Origin: Cryptomeria japonica
Taxonomy: Eukaryota > Streptophyta > Pinopsida > Cupressales > Cupressaceae
Assembly: GCF_030272615.1 (NCBI RefSeq)
Contig: NC_081405.1
Location: forward strand, 153,467,113 to 153,531,112
Direction: 5' to 3'
Length of the DNA stretch: 64,000 nucleotides
Numbering within the stretch: the stretch's first letter is position 1; every line of letters begins with the position of its first letter. Shown in pieces: positions 45,668-58,200 of this stretch. Under the pieces are notes generated by a model, which worked only from the letters and a program-made list of their open reading frames with translations, was not told the origin of the DNA and ran no database searches. Both the position numbers and the translations under genes were made by a program.

Positions 45668-46110
45668 ATTGATAGTTTTGTGATGATCATATGCTATCAA
45701 TTGGATAAGATGCTGAGATGATTCACTCAAATAGGTGCCCTAGGGAAGACAAACTGAAAACAAGGCTAGAATTGACAATTCTGTGATAAACATTCATTGC
45801 CAATTAGATAAGCTGCTGAGAGGATTCACTCAAGAGGTGCACTAAAATAGGTAGGTTTGCTAAGCTAGGAATAGGATAAGCTGTCAAATTGATAAAATCC
45901 GGTGAGTGCTCTAGCAAGATAGGATATAGTGCAATGTGACAAACATATACACTAGGATGCAACGCCATGGGATAGACATAATCACTAGGATAGAGCCTGA
46001 TTAGCAACACCATGTGATGGACATAGGTACCACTAGGCTAGGATAGGATAAGATAAGTAGAACTATGTGATGAACATGAGTACCACTAGGATTGACATGA
46101 TTGATTTGAT
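45668..46110 (-). repeat. Degenerate tandem repeats in the gypsy 3' region
   Basis: A block of about 103 bp repeats at 45668 and 45771, sharing GCTGAGAKGATTCACTCAA. Downstream a shorter unit with GTGATGGACAT/GTACCACTAGG recurs between about 45930 and 46100. Such arrays between pol and the 3' LTR are known from Tat-lineage elements. Confidence 0.6.
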
Positions 46111-46139
46111 TGGATGCAGGAGTACTTACCCCGGATTGA

Positions 46140-47970
46140 GTCTAGAGAGCGATTCTCTGTGACATAGCGGTTACGAACAAATTTGACTGATGAGGACCAC
46201 ACCACGATCAAGCCGATGAAATTGAGACACATCATGTATATGCCTAATATTTGGGTAAACACGAGACTATTAACTGCTTTGGTTAAAAGATGGTCCCGCA
46301 GGGTTTGGAAGAGGGGACATATGAGATGATCCAGGGGCTAGTCCTTCGGGAGCTTAGATTCCTTCTAGGGAGGGTCTTCATTATAGCTCTCTTGGATCCC
46401 ATTATGTATCAGTTTTTGTATGATGATGTAGACACCTTTGGGTTATTTTGTAGCCATATGAGATTTTGACATCTTTGTATCATGACACTTTATTATTTTT
46501 TGATATATATATGAGATGATTTATCCTTGTGGTAGCTATATGCACGTGTTCCTATGTGACGCTTCTATATGCTTTATGATGATTTTATGATGCTCATGAT
46601 ATGGATGCAAATATGTACATGATGATATGCAATATGTTTTTATTATTTTATGTTTTTATAATGAGAATGTAAATAATAACCAATGATATATGCAAGATGT
46701 GATGCAATTGTGATATCTATATGTATGTATGAAATGAGATATGCTATCATGTGATGATGCAGGAGCAATCTACATGAAATGCAAATGTTTTTGATGTGTC
46801 ATTATACTCAATCACGTGATAGTGGGCTACACAGACTCAAGAAAGGACGATGGAGGTCAATAATGAAGGGGGATAGAAGGTAGAAGGCATGGAAGTGAAA
46901 GAGATTCTTGTGCTTTATCATCATTGAGCTTTATTATGGAAAATAGGTTATGACAATATAGGTATAGGTTCGACATAGAAAGTCATTGTACTCGTTTGCA
47001 TGGAGTTTAGACAACCACAAACAAGGAATGCCCTAGTTCATACTAGACTCACAATGTCCTCATATCCTTGGACAAGTCATAGCATTACTAAGAGGCAATC
47101 CACAAACAACAAAACAATAGGTGAACATACCCCATCCTCGCCTTTCTAGTCAAAGACATCCTAGAGATAGAATCTCTAGTTAGAGACATCTCAAAAAAGC
47201 TAAAAGACATGTTACCAAAAGATAAAATCAAAAGAAAACCAAGACTTGACACCAACACACAATGAAATCTTCAAGTTATTTGTGTTTCTTGCCACATGTT
47301 TGATTTGGTCACAATGTTGTCATCCTGATAAAGGATAGATCATGCTGAAAACCATGTTGTTGCCAAAGTTTGCCAAAAGATTTGACTTGTTGAAAGCCCA
47401 CTGTTGATCGCGTTTCATCTCAAACTGTCTAAATCCATGAAACTAACACTTTATTGTGAAGAATGAAACTTTATTGCGGATTGGCGATGCAAGTGACTTC
47501 TTATTACGGATTGTGCGTGAAAAGGAGGAATGAAAAGACGATGCTCAGGGTACCACTTCCATCACTAGATTTAGGATTTTGCCCCTATTATAGATTGGAC
47601 CCGATTTATTATGGAAGGAAAGGGGAGGTTTATTATGAATGGCTAACCAATCTTAGGTAGATCAATAACAAGCCATAATGGGAATGGGTATGTTTATTAT
47701 GGAGGATAGACTGTGAATGTGTGCAAAGTGAAAGGATGAGATTGAATCCTGAAGGAGGGAGGAGCAATGTCTCTACACATGGCACCGGTAACCCAGTTTT
47801 CACCACGGTACTTGCCCAGGGCGCCACTAAAGTGGTTTTCACCGTTGGACAAATTTATTTCTCTTTACTTTTTTTTTGATTTTTCAATTTGTTTATTTTC
47901 ACCAAGTAACGATTTTTTTAATTTTTATTTTTCGTATTTTTGATATTTTGTATTTTTGATATTTTATATG
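46140..47970 (-). other. Non-coding 3' region of the gypsy element
   Basis: No domain. The 47780-47850 part has a GC-rich block with two GTTTTCACC copies and GGGCGCCACT, resembling a conserved post-integrase motif I associate with plant gypsy elements, from memory only. Confidence 0.4.
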
Positions 47971-47972
47971 TT

Positions 47973-47974
<2 letters not shown>

Positions 47975-48048
<74 letters not shown>

Positions 48049-48053
48049 TTTTT
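47975..48053. repeat. (TA)n microsatellite followed by a T run
   Basis: About 33 TA dinucleotides ending in about 13 T residues, just after the integrase tail. Confidence 0.96.
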
Positions 48054-48083
48054 GATATTTTTGGATTAGGATATTCTGAAAAT

Positions 48084-48360
48084 CTATGTGTAAAACCTGC
48101 GAAGGTGCATGCTGTTGATCAGATCCTCTAAAGGTTCTCACTCTGGTGTTGAGAGGTGTTATGCCCCTGATCCATAAACTGGTGTGATGACATAAGGACC
48201 AAGCCAATTGGGCTCAAATTTTTCTTTCTTTTCTCAGTCTTGTTGATTTCTAGGATTCTCTCTAAGAACTAAGTCACCCACCTCAAATGTACGAGGCTTT
48301 ACCTTATGATTGTAACTACATTGTTCCTTGACTAAATGATGTGTAGCTCGAGTGACTGTC
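48084..48360 (-). pseudogene. Gypsy integrase C-terminal tail
   Basis: The minus strand reads KEQCSYNHKVKPRTFEVGDL, then VLRENPRN, then (after a stop) KFEPNWLGPYVIT and EDLINSMHLRRFYT, stop at 48084. This is the usual end of plant gypsy integrases (VGDLVLR, NWxGPYxI, LRRFY). The catalytic core is missing; unrelated sequence at 48360-48990 links it to protease. Confidence 0.85.
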
Positions 48361-48991
48361 TTCCTTGATAAGGGAACTGAGATAGAATTACTATTGTGTG
48401 GGCTACACAGGCCTGTATGCGTGTCACCTAAAGAAGTTTGGGCATATCTGATAACAAAGTCCCTTGAGGAAGATCCATTAAAGATCCATGATGTATTGCC
48501 AGAAGGGAAAGGATGTGTGGAACAAGTGGATGAGTTATGAAGACTTATGATTGCAAAAAGAAGTGAGAGTATCATGACATGATGGAGACTTAGGATCAAC
48601 AAGTATTCTTTTTGACTTGAAATTTTAGAACTTTTGCCCCCAGTTATTTTGATATTAGGGGAGATCAACTCTTGTTCTTTTTTCTTCATAGGATTTTTAT
48701 CCTTGACCTTGATTTTTTCAGAGTCCAATAGATTTTGATTTTGATTTGGACTGAAGGACTTTTCTTTATTTTTGACTTTTAGATTTTTCTTTTCATAGCT
48801 TGATTTTTTATCCCCAATGAGTAAGGGCTTTTCTGATTCTTATTGATCCAAGTTTGGGAGAGGAGTGGAAATGGAAGGAGTGGATGAAATGGTAAGGATA
48901 TATGATTTGTCAAGAGGGTTGGTGATATATTCAATAGATTCTTTGTTGGAAACACTCTTAGGACTATTGATATCAAGAGTTGCTTGCACCA

Positions 48992-49615
48992 CTAGAGGAG
49001 ATCCACAACACTTGGTGGTTCACACCCAATTCCTTGCAAATTGTTTATAGGTTGTTCCTGTCGACTAAATGTCTTAGGAGATAGTGGGATTTTATTAACA
49101 TCAAAGATATATTCACCATATCCCATGTATTTAATCTTGAATTTTTCTTTTAGCTTTACTTGTTTTGATGTAAAAGCTTTCAAGGATTTTGGATCCACAT
49201 ATGTTGATGGTGGAGTAGCCTCTTGGTTGACTGGGATTGTTATTGCTGATCTACGTCGCAGGTTATTGTAATATATGAATAGATTCAGATCGCCTTTGAC
49301 AGTCACTTCAACTCCATTGTGTGGAAACTTGATACAATGATGATATGTTGAAGGAACAACTCCCATTTCATGAATCCATGGACGTCCCAAGAGTATATTG
49401 TATGTGATCTCTAAATCAAGGACCTGACATACCACATCCTTCGTAACTAGCCCAACTCTAAGAGGTAAGGTGACTGTGCCCTCAGATGAGCTCTCTTTGT
49501 CATCATATGCTTTAATGATGATTGCATGTGTATAATTCACAACATTTTCAGAATATCCCAATTGCTTAATAGTATTCAATGTACAAATGTTTAGACCTGC
49601 TCCTCCATCTATCAA
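48992..49615 (-). pseudogene. Gypsy aspartic protease domain
   Basis: Starts LIDGGAGLNICT (retropepsin D-S/T-G-A site, here DGGA). It continues with VTLPLRVGLVTKDVVCQVLD and YNILLGRPWIHEMGVVPS, the typical retropepsin second half. It is in the same frame as gag, separated only by TGA at 49617-49619. This most simply reflects CGA to TGA at a CpG. Confidence 0.87.
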
Positions 49616-49616
49616 G

Positions 49617-52408
49617 ACTCATTTTATTCGGTTTTTATGGAGAATGGCTTCAATATGTAGAGGTGCATTATGAGGTTGGGTTACAGATGCATCATTGGCT
49701 TCTGTGAATGTCAGGGTATGTGGAATGGAAAGGTATCCCACCATGACTTGAAATTGGTCCATGTTCAGATCGGTGGGTACGAAAGTTTCTCTCAATACTT
49801 TATCAAGGATGGCCTTATGTGAAGGGGATATGCATAAAATCTCAAGGATGGAAATAAGGGTGGGTGTCTTCCCTAACTGATCTACAAGGTCATACTCATT
49901 CTTGGTGGATGAAGAGGCTATGGGATTAGATGGAATGCCTTGCAAGGTGACTTTACCTCGACGAGTTGTGACATTACATTCAAAGGTTTCATTTTTAGAA
50001 GATGAGGAAGATGGTCCAACGACTTTTAAAACAACCTTACTCTGTTGGGTAAGACCTTCATGAGTTTTGTCCTTTATGATAATGGTCGAAACATGATTGT
50101 CCATTGAAATATGATTAATAGTGGAATCATAGTCATAGGGAGTCTTGGTATAATTAGCTTGATTATTTATAGTTTTGGTTTTTCCTTTGTTATGTTTAGG
50201 AAATGGCTCCTTAAACATCACATGCTCTTCATTGGAAGTGTGACCATCAATTTCTATGTCACCTCTGTCAATGAGATCTTGTATTATATTCTTCAATCTG
50301 TGATAATTGCTAGTTAAATGCTTTTTACTCTCGTGATATTCACAATATTCATCATCATTCCACCAATTTGGTTCTACTTTTGGCTCATATGGTGGATTAT
50401 CCGGAATTGTTATGAGCTTGCCTGCCACTAACTTCTTGAATGCAGTTTTAATTGGTTCTCCCAACGGGGTATATTTCCTTCGAGGTTTTGATTGCATTTG
50501 ATTGTTCACTTGATTGTTCGTATTAGAAGAACTTCCACCAGGAAAAGTTATCTTAGGTTTCACAACATTTGCATCTAATACCCCGTCATTGACTATGTTC
50601 TTATTCTTGTTCCAAAAGTGAGGTTTGTCTTTCCCATTTGATTCCTCTTTATTTTCTTTGAATATCTTAATGACACCTTGTTCGATAAGGATTTTTTCTA
50701 TTGCCATTCCTTTCTCAATGACCTCTTTGAAGGTAGACAAACAAGATTTTCTTAGCTCATATCCAATATCCTTGTTGAAATTTTGAGTGAACATTTCTAC
50801 CATTTGTTTTTGTGGTATATCACAAGAGCATCGACTAGCAAGACCTCTCCATCGCTGTAAGAATGAAGCAAAAGATTCCCCATGTTTTGCTTAGTATTGC
50901 ATAAGGTGGCTACTGACACATTTGTTTCAATGTTCTATGAATAATGTTGTATAAAAGCCTTTGCTAGATCACCCCATGACTTGATTCATGGTGGAAGTTG
51001 GGAGAACCATTTCATTGCTTGTTCCCCTAAGATTTGTGGAAACAATCTCATCAAGTATGTTTCTTCTCCCGCTATCTCAATGCAAGCTATGAAAAAATGT
51101 CTTATGTGTGCCTTAAGATCCCCTTTGCTTTTGTATTTATCAAACTTTGGTGTTACAAAATATGGAGGGAATGCAGGCATTGGAATGCTTCTATCAAATG
51201 GGTAAGGACATATGTCCTTCATTGTACTATTGCTTTGGTGTATTCATGTTCGTCATTTGCTTTTGTAAGCCCTTTATCTACCATTGCATGTCATTCTTGG
51301 GTGGTGTCTTTTCTCTTTGAGCTAGTCCCATGCCTGAACCACCGGGTGGAGGAGGAGGGATATAATGCATATATGGATGGTATTGATAATAGATGTGCTC
51401 ATATGGAGGAGGAACATTGTTATATCTTGCATATGAAACACTTGGTATGGTATTATAGTGAGGAGCACTAGGTCTAGGTTGATACATGTCATGACCATGA
51501 GGATAAGGGGGTATCATAAGGGTGATCTTGGATATTGCCCCCAAATCTGACATGGGGTCTCCTCGTGTCATGATTTTGAATATTTGCTTGAGTGTAGTTA
51601 TATGCATTGGTATTATCTTGGGTATCATCATGGTTATGCATGGTGGTAGTTCTTCTCCATGGGAAAGGACGACTGCGAGGTTGTTCATGAGAGGTTATAT
51701 CATAACTGGCATGATAATGAGTGTATGTGTTTGGGATCTTAGGTTTTTGAAATAGGGATGAAGGTGACTGAAGCACGAGACGATTTTTTTTTTTTTAGTC
51801 ACCCAGGGTATCCCCACGACTCAGCCCAACGACACTGGTTTCCCATTATGGGGCGAGCTGAGGCGAGACTAGTCCCTGGAGATGAGCTAAGCAGCCCATC
51901 AACCAAGCCCATCGGTTGAATCCAAGCCTTAGAGTTGAACCCGAGACTAATGGGGAGAAAACCCACCGTCCAAGCCAACTCTGCTACTTGTCTGGGCTAC
52001 GAGATGCTCTTTCTTACCACCACTATTGGGACTCCTTTGTCTTGCATTAACTTGATTTATTTGGTTCGTATCATCCTCCAAAATCTGTGACATATCAAAA
52101 TCATGAGGTAGTCTTGTCCCACTTTGTGCCATGACTTGTAGGAAATATTGTCTATCCCTTTTCATGATTTCTTGAACCAATCTATTAAAATGGGGATCCA
52201 TGATAGTTTCCTCAACTTCTGTAGAATCCATAGATGCATTATCATTTTCATTATCATTTCCATTGTTATTGTCATTGTCTCACATATTATTGCAGTTTTC
52301 AAATGGATTGTAGAATTTGTCTCCATCAAACTCATAGGTACTCATGTTTAAATACCTTAAAGCTTCTTCGGCTTCCCTTCTAGACCTTTGGGAACGGGTT
52401 TCAACCAT
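49617..52408 (-). pseudogene. Gypsy gag, interrupted by stops and a SINE
   Basis: ATG at 52408 opens MVETRSQRSRREAEEALRYL, a typical gag start in plant gypsy elements. A stop near 52280 is followed by DSTEVEETIMDPHFNRLVQE, then the SINE at 51783-51998, then a His/Pro/Tyr-rich linker. The capsid-like part follows (KFDKYKSKGDLKAHIRHFFI, LFPQILGEQAMKWFSQLPP near 50990-51150), then FKEVIEKGMAIEKIL and DEYCEYHESKKHLTSNYHRL, a degenerate knuckle-like segment. The 394-codon part 49619-50803 is still open. Confidence 0.86.
51783..51998 (-). mobile_element. tRNA-derived SINE inside gypsy gag
   Basis: Minus strand: box A TAGCAGAGTTGG (51975-51986), box B GGGTTCAACTC (51932-51942), and a 3' A tail seen as 13 T at 51784-51796. 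Flanks ACGAGACG (51775-51782) and ACGAGATG (51999-52006) are a 7-of-8 target duplication. Without the insert the gag frame reads across EHLVLQ without loss. Confidence 0.88.
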
Positions 52409-52409
52409 G

Positions 52410-54459
52410 GACTAAAGTATTGACCCAAAATGAAAGGTAGGAAGAAAATGCAAAGACTATGGAAGACCAAGAAGTGTATGAAGTGTAGATGGATCTAGGG
52501 TAAACTTGCAATGCTCAAGAGTGTAAGACCAAAGTATGTATGTTTGAGAGTAAGGTGTGGCTTCCAAAGAGATGATGGATCTCTTGATGAGGTAAGTTGA
52601 ACTTGACTCAAGAAGACTAAATGAGACCCTAAGATGATGGATCTTGATGCAGGAGTCACTTAGTGTTGTGTTATAGTAGGTTTGCAAAGTTCGATGAGGA
52701 CAAGAAAAGTAACCTTTTGACTCAAATCTGGAAGATATGTATGAGGGCAATGCAAGTGAAGGAAAATGATTGACTATGTGTGACCAAGACAATTTGACTG
52801 AAGAATGAAGCCCTATAGGAAGCAGCCTTAGAAGCTCTTTAGATCTGAAAACTTAAGTCCCTATTGTTCTCAAGAATTTTTTGTAATCTCTCAATTGTGA
52901 ACTCAAATGCAGTTTTAACAAACCTATTTATGATTTCTGATCACAAATGCAAGTTTAGTGGATACAAACATGGTTTTAGTAGTCACAGATGCAATTTCTG
53001 GTTCTTTGCTCAATTCTATCCAATTTGAGGATATTTAATGTGACCAAATCTTAATGTTTTGACTCTTTTCATGGCAAGAGGACACAATAACAATGAAGAC
53101 TCAATGTTTGAATGTGTCTTGTCCAAGGAATCCAAAAATGTTCCCAAATGTGAAGTGTGATGTGAAATGTTTTTGTATACACTTGAAAACATGACAAACA
53201 CAATCTTTCTTTGTTTTGTTTGAAAATGTTTGAGTGTTTTGATCATGCAAGCACAAATCCCAGGGCTGGTCAGGACAATAGTTGTTGAATCTCACTTGGG
53301 GGATTACCTCGACCTACACAATTCAAAGCAGATACTTAGGTGATTGACCCCACTGACTTCACCCTCGACACTCACTTATTCGGGGCAGCCAAGCACCAGT
53401 CCCCATGAAAAATCCTTGTGGCAAACTTTGTATCTCTACTAAGAATTGTAAGAATGTGAGCCGCTTCAGAGGTCCAACCTCCTGCGCCAACAACTAGAAG
53501 GTTTTTGGCTTCTAACACAAAAGATGTCTAGTAAGGGAATCCATTCGAGTGGCCATACATGCGGCGGCGTACACTCCATTGAGGAAGGCTCCCAACCTAT
53601 AGAGGTTGCGCTCTATAGGGTTTATGGGGAGACATGTCGTCGATATGAACTAATTAGCATCCATTGCTTGCAACTTTTGTCACAAACACATTTATTTATA
53701 GTGGCTTGGAATAGCCTGGCTTTAGCTTGTTAACACTTGGGTCATTCCCTCTCACTTGGCCTTCTGGGCTACTCGAGAGGAATACCCTTTAAAGGTAAAA
53801 CAAAAGGAGCCTATTGCTCAAGACACAAAAGACACTTGTTCATTTCAGAGCACCAATAGAAGTGTTTTGCTAGACTAAAGAAGGTAAAGCAAGCAATTTC
53901 AAAATCAAATCTTTGCCAAAGGTCCTGCACCAAACTTGTTAGTAGTTTTGAAATAATACCCCTCCTACAAGCACACAAGTTAGGCAAAGTTTTAGAAATC
54001 CCAAATAACTTTGTGAAATAGGGGCCTTCGACAATATGTTTTTTGACAAATTCAAAGATCTGATTTTTCATTAGTTCTTTTGCATTAAAATTAAATTCAT
54101 AAAGAACAAACCACCTGTATAATTTCAAGACATTTCCAGAAATGTAAGAAAATCCAAAAAAATTGCTAATTTTCTCCCAAAATTAATTTTTTATGAAAAA
54201 TCATAAAAAAATCAAACTTGATCCAAAAAATATGATTTTTTTTACTGGAAACTCCTAATACCATTCCCAATCTACACAAAACATTTGATCCCAAAATTAC
54301 AAGCCGTTTGTGTGATATGATCAAATCTCTCCAAAATCTTAATCTTGTGTCCAAAACCCTAGCTGCACAAGGTTATTCTCCAAATTGTTTTACAAAACAA
54401 CAATATAGAGTTAGAAAAACCTGCAAAAAAAAACATAGATCTAACAAAAATCCATGTCC
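52410..54459 (-). other. Gypsy 5' leader between PBS and gag
   Basis: Non-coding. It contains a markedly GC-richer central part (about 53290-53780) with a perfect 9-bp inverted repeat CCTATAGAG/CTCTATAGG (53596-53619, 6-nt loop). Possible packaging or dimerisation signal, by position only. Confidence 0.5.
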
Positions 54460-54476
54460 CACTGAGCATGCCAAAA
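54460..54476 (-). promoter_or_regulatory. Primer-binding region of the gypsy element
   Basis: Minus-strand TTTTGGCATGCTCAGTG begins at the LTR end (ATATACA). It resembles the TTGGCGCC...GTGGG junction of Tat-like elements. The matching tRNA was not determined. Confidence 0.55.
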
Positions 54477-55229
54477 TGTATATGGTGAAAAGTGATGATA
54501 AACTATTGTAAAACCATAAAGATTCAACCACAAACAATCTAGGTCCTACAATGAAACATTCACCAATACCAATAGAGATACCTATGATCATACAAATCAA
54601 CAAAATAAAGCAATATTACCATTCGCATATCAAGTAGGGTTTCAATCTCCATTGTCTTCCTATCTCCATTGATCTTGTTTGATATATTTGCTCTAAGATT
54701 TTACGTGTGCACAAGAGCTCAACAAAGAACGAAAATGTGGTTGATAGCTTGGTTGCAAGAAGGCTTGATTGCATCGTTAGATGATTAGATGTTTATGGTT
54801 TATAATGAAGGAGAATATCCTCTTATATAGAGGACACTTTAGGAAATGGAGGGATAAGATTAAGAGGTGTAAAGATAAATGGTCGGCTAGGATTAAAGGG
54901 TAGGTAGAGGAAATAATTAAATGATAAAGGGAGTAGGTAAGAAAATAATTAAGAGATGAATGACATTTGCCATGGGTAGAAAAGGCTAATGAATTAATTA
55001 AATAAATAAAGATTTATTTAATTAATAGAGGAAGTGGGATCAATTAAATAAATAAAATATTTATTTAATTTAGGAAAATGACAATTTAAATAAATAAAAA
55101 TATTTATTTAAATGAGGAAAGGCTTAGAAGAGGATTAATGAATTAATTAAATAAATAAGAATTTATTTAATTAATAGAAGACTTGGGATAAAAAATTAAA
55201 TAAATAAAAATATTTATTTAATTACACAA
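54477..55229 (-). repeat. Gypsy 5' LTR, outer 20 bp missing
   Basis: Aligns base for base with 44637-45389 at constant offset 9,840, including the five AT palindromes (54991-55225). It lacks the TGTAGACACTTAAAATTGTC start that the 3' LTR has. The join at 55229 goes straight into the decayed ORF to the right. Confidence 0.9.
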
Positions 55230-58200
55230 GATAGTTGCTACGAATGACCTCAAAGGAAAATATCTCATCCAACAAATGATTCAACTTCTCCACATTCAAT
55301 TCATTATCCTCATATACAATTGAGACTACCTTTGATAACAATGAACTAACCTCATATTTCCACTGGTAAAAGGACTTGGCTCTCCCCCGATCATCCTTTA
55401 TATTGGGCAAAACTTTGCATTCCATCTACTCAATCATCCCCAATTTTTTCTCTAATTGTGCCTTCAACCTCATGGATGATGACACTATTTCTTCAAGGAT
55501 CTTAACATGGTCAAAGGTGTCCCTTAACTCTAGGGGCTTATCCTTATCGTGCTTTAAACTTTTTTATCATATCAATCAAGTTTTGAGCCCTATTGAACCA
55601 TTCTTGTCTAATGAGATAAACATTGTGCATATCTTGATCATAATTTAGCTTTGCATTGACAAGTTCACAATATCCCTTGTATGAATCGTCAATTTTCAAA
55701 TTTATCTTTGATAACCCGTGATTAATTAGACCAGTCACTACCTCCACTGAGAATTGTTTCTCTGAGGCCTTCTCCCTTTCCAACTCATCTTTCAATTACT
55801 TGATCTCAGTCATCAGCGACTCCCTATCTGCAAAATCAGGTGTTAAAGTTGTAGGACCTTGAGTAATTAGAACTATACTTTCCTCCAATATCTCAATCCT
55901 TCTGAGTAGCCTTTGATTTTCAATTACTTTATGCATATACACTTGTTTCACTTTTTCATGCTTTGTGTAGAACTTGTCTATGGCTGCCTTACTAAATAGA
56001 GTTGTATTCACCTTTAGGTCTACAACTTCAGGAGAAGGAGTGTCAACCACTCTCTTGATCAATGCATGCCCTCTAAATTGGTCATAATTTTGAAAGTAGT
56101 CTGATTTGTCAGTGTTTGGTGACAAAGCCCAAACCGACCAAAATCCAAAGTTGGGACTGAAAAATTGAACTAGACAATATTGTTCCACCTCTTCCTATGA
56201 ACAATATATTCTCTTTTCCTCCTTTCTTATAGTGTGGAATGCCAAAGTAGTGGCAATATCCCATCTAGGCAATGACAAAATTCTTGCCTCCTTCACTAGT
56301 TGTTTTCTCTGTTCAAGCGTGATGTTTTCAACATTGAAATCAAACTCCTTTATTACTTCCTCACCTATTTTATTCCACTCAGATGGTGCCCTCTTATTTA
56401 TTTCCTCTTCACATTTTCTTTGGTATTCTTCCCTTCTCCTTGTTATCATAAAATATTCCTATGTTTTTACAATTTCATCATCATTAATGAATTGATTGCA
56501 AGCCAGTGCTCTTATGTCCCTAGTAGGATCATCTTCAATCTTCAAATTTTCAAGGGATCTACTTGGGGGCACAACTGGCATAATATCCCTTACTATTTGT
56601 CCTGTTTAATGTGGAGGAGAAGGTGGGTAGTCAACCAATGATGTGATTTACTCCTCTTGTGCTACCTCTGAAGCACTTTGAGCTTCCCGAACATCTACAA
56701 TCTTTATTCCTTTTTCCTTCATTGGCTTCTTTTTTGTCTTCATCTTTTTAGAAGGAGGCTCCTTAGAGGTGACATGATGCTTTCTCCTCTTCACAATATT
56801 TGTGCTTAGCAAGGCCTCTGCATTAAGGAGAAACTTCTTAATCTTCATAAGGGAATTTGGTTCATCATTGAAAAAACTAGCAAAATTAGGTTCCCTCTCC
56901 TTCTAATTACTTCATCTTTCTAAACCATGTTCCACTTCTTTCTTCTCTCATACACTTCTTCAATTGTTGTACGATTCATGATAATATCTTCATCTTCCAA
57001 GTGCTCATGTTTAAAAATAAGTCCCAAGGACTTGATATATCCCTCCGGATAATGGCTCCTTATCTTCTCATGCCTCATTCTATATGGCTTCAAGGCAGAG
57101 TGCAATTGATCAAAGCCATCTTTATTTACAACTATGAAGTCTGCAAATCTACATTGTGTAGCAAACAATGATGACTTATGTGGCTTCCTAAAATATATGT
57201 GGTACATTTCACTCAACCGTCACACAACCTCTAAATAAGCTATTATCAAAGGAACACATTTTGGCAACACAAGGGGTTACACTGGAGTCCCATACATTCT
57301 GATAGTAGTAGTCTTAGAATGGAGAAACCAATCTCACCAATTATGTGAAACCTCAAGATCCTTTCTCCTTTCTATAGGTCTACTGAAGTCCATCACTTCC
57401 TATGTGATTTTCACTTCTGAAATTATGAAGTAGCTCAACAATTTCTAAACAAAGTGTCTCTCAAAAAAGACAAAATCAACATGGTCATAGTGCATAATCC
57501 AAATATAGGTCCAATATTAGACCATAAAGTCTCTTCCTTGATCATCTTGTGTCTTTAGTGTCAATTCAACATCCCAAAGCTTTTTCCCTCTCGATAGAAT
57601 CACATGGAAAATGAGTGAGTACTACTTGAAGTCAAATTATCCATATTGGCCTTGGCCTTTACAAAAAATTCACACATCTTCTCCTCCAAGTGCTAAAAAA
57701 AATCAAATTCAGTATTCTTCATCATGTCTTGGATCTCAACTACCACACACATCATATCAACATGCATTCTATCTTTGGCATCCTCTCCCAAAACTTGATA
57801 GATACTGTAGTATGTTCTCACAAAATAATCCTCAAACGTATCAAAGGAGAAGGGTTTCCTTTCAAATTGTGAAATTGGGATGGGCTTCCTATCTACACCC
57901 TTCCACCTAAACTTGGGAATTGACTTCGTCCTATACAACTTATCATGGACCTTATAACTCTCTTCCATATCCTTCAATTCAAGTTTTGACAAATTTTCCC
58001 CATTCAAATCAAAACAATATAAAATAGTAATCTTGTCAATGTTAATCATGTCCTACCCACTTGCAATGACTATCACTTTGTTTCCTACATCATACCTTTG
58101 CACTAGAAATTTCATGAAATCAAATTGGAAAATACATTTGGCAGAATGATCTTGTTGAGACCAAGCTCCCATCCATTTATTAAGGGAATATTTGTATCTC

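Larger units (their letters stand above)
44637..55229 (-). mobile_element. Non-autonomous Ty3/gypsy (Tat-like) element, 10.6 kb
   Basis: Two copies of one LTR lie in direct orientation exactly 9,840 bp apart (44637-45409 and 54477-55229). Internal order on the minus strand is PBS, 2-kb leader, gag, protease, a short integrase tail, (TA)n, a 3' region with tandem repeats, PPT, 3' LTR. RT, RNase H and the integrase catalytic core are absent. By eye about 32 differences in 750 bp separate the LTRs (about 96% identity). The outer 5' LTR lacks its first 20 bp, so no target duplication can be read. Assignment to the Tat group rests on the TTTTGGCATGCTCAGTGGGA junction, leader length and repeat-bearing 3' region. 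Confidence 0.88.

Noticed and set aside
47899-48207. 102-codon minus-strand frame with a Tyr-Ile run
   Set aside because: It is a translation of the (TA)n microsatellite.
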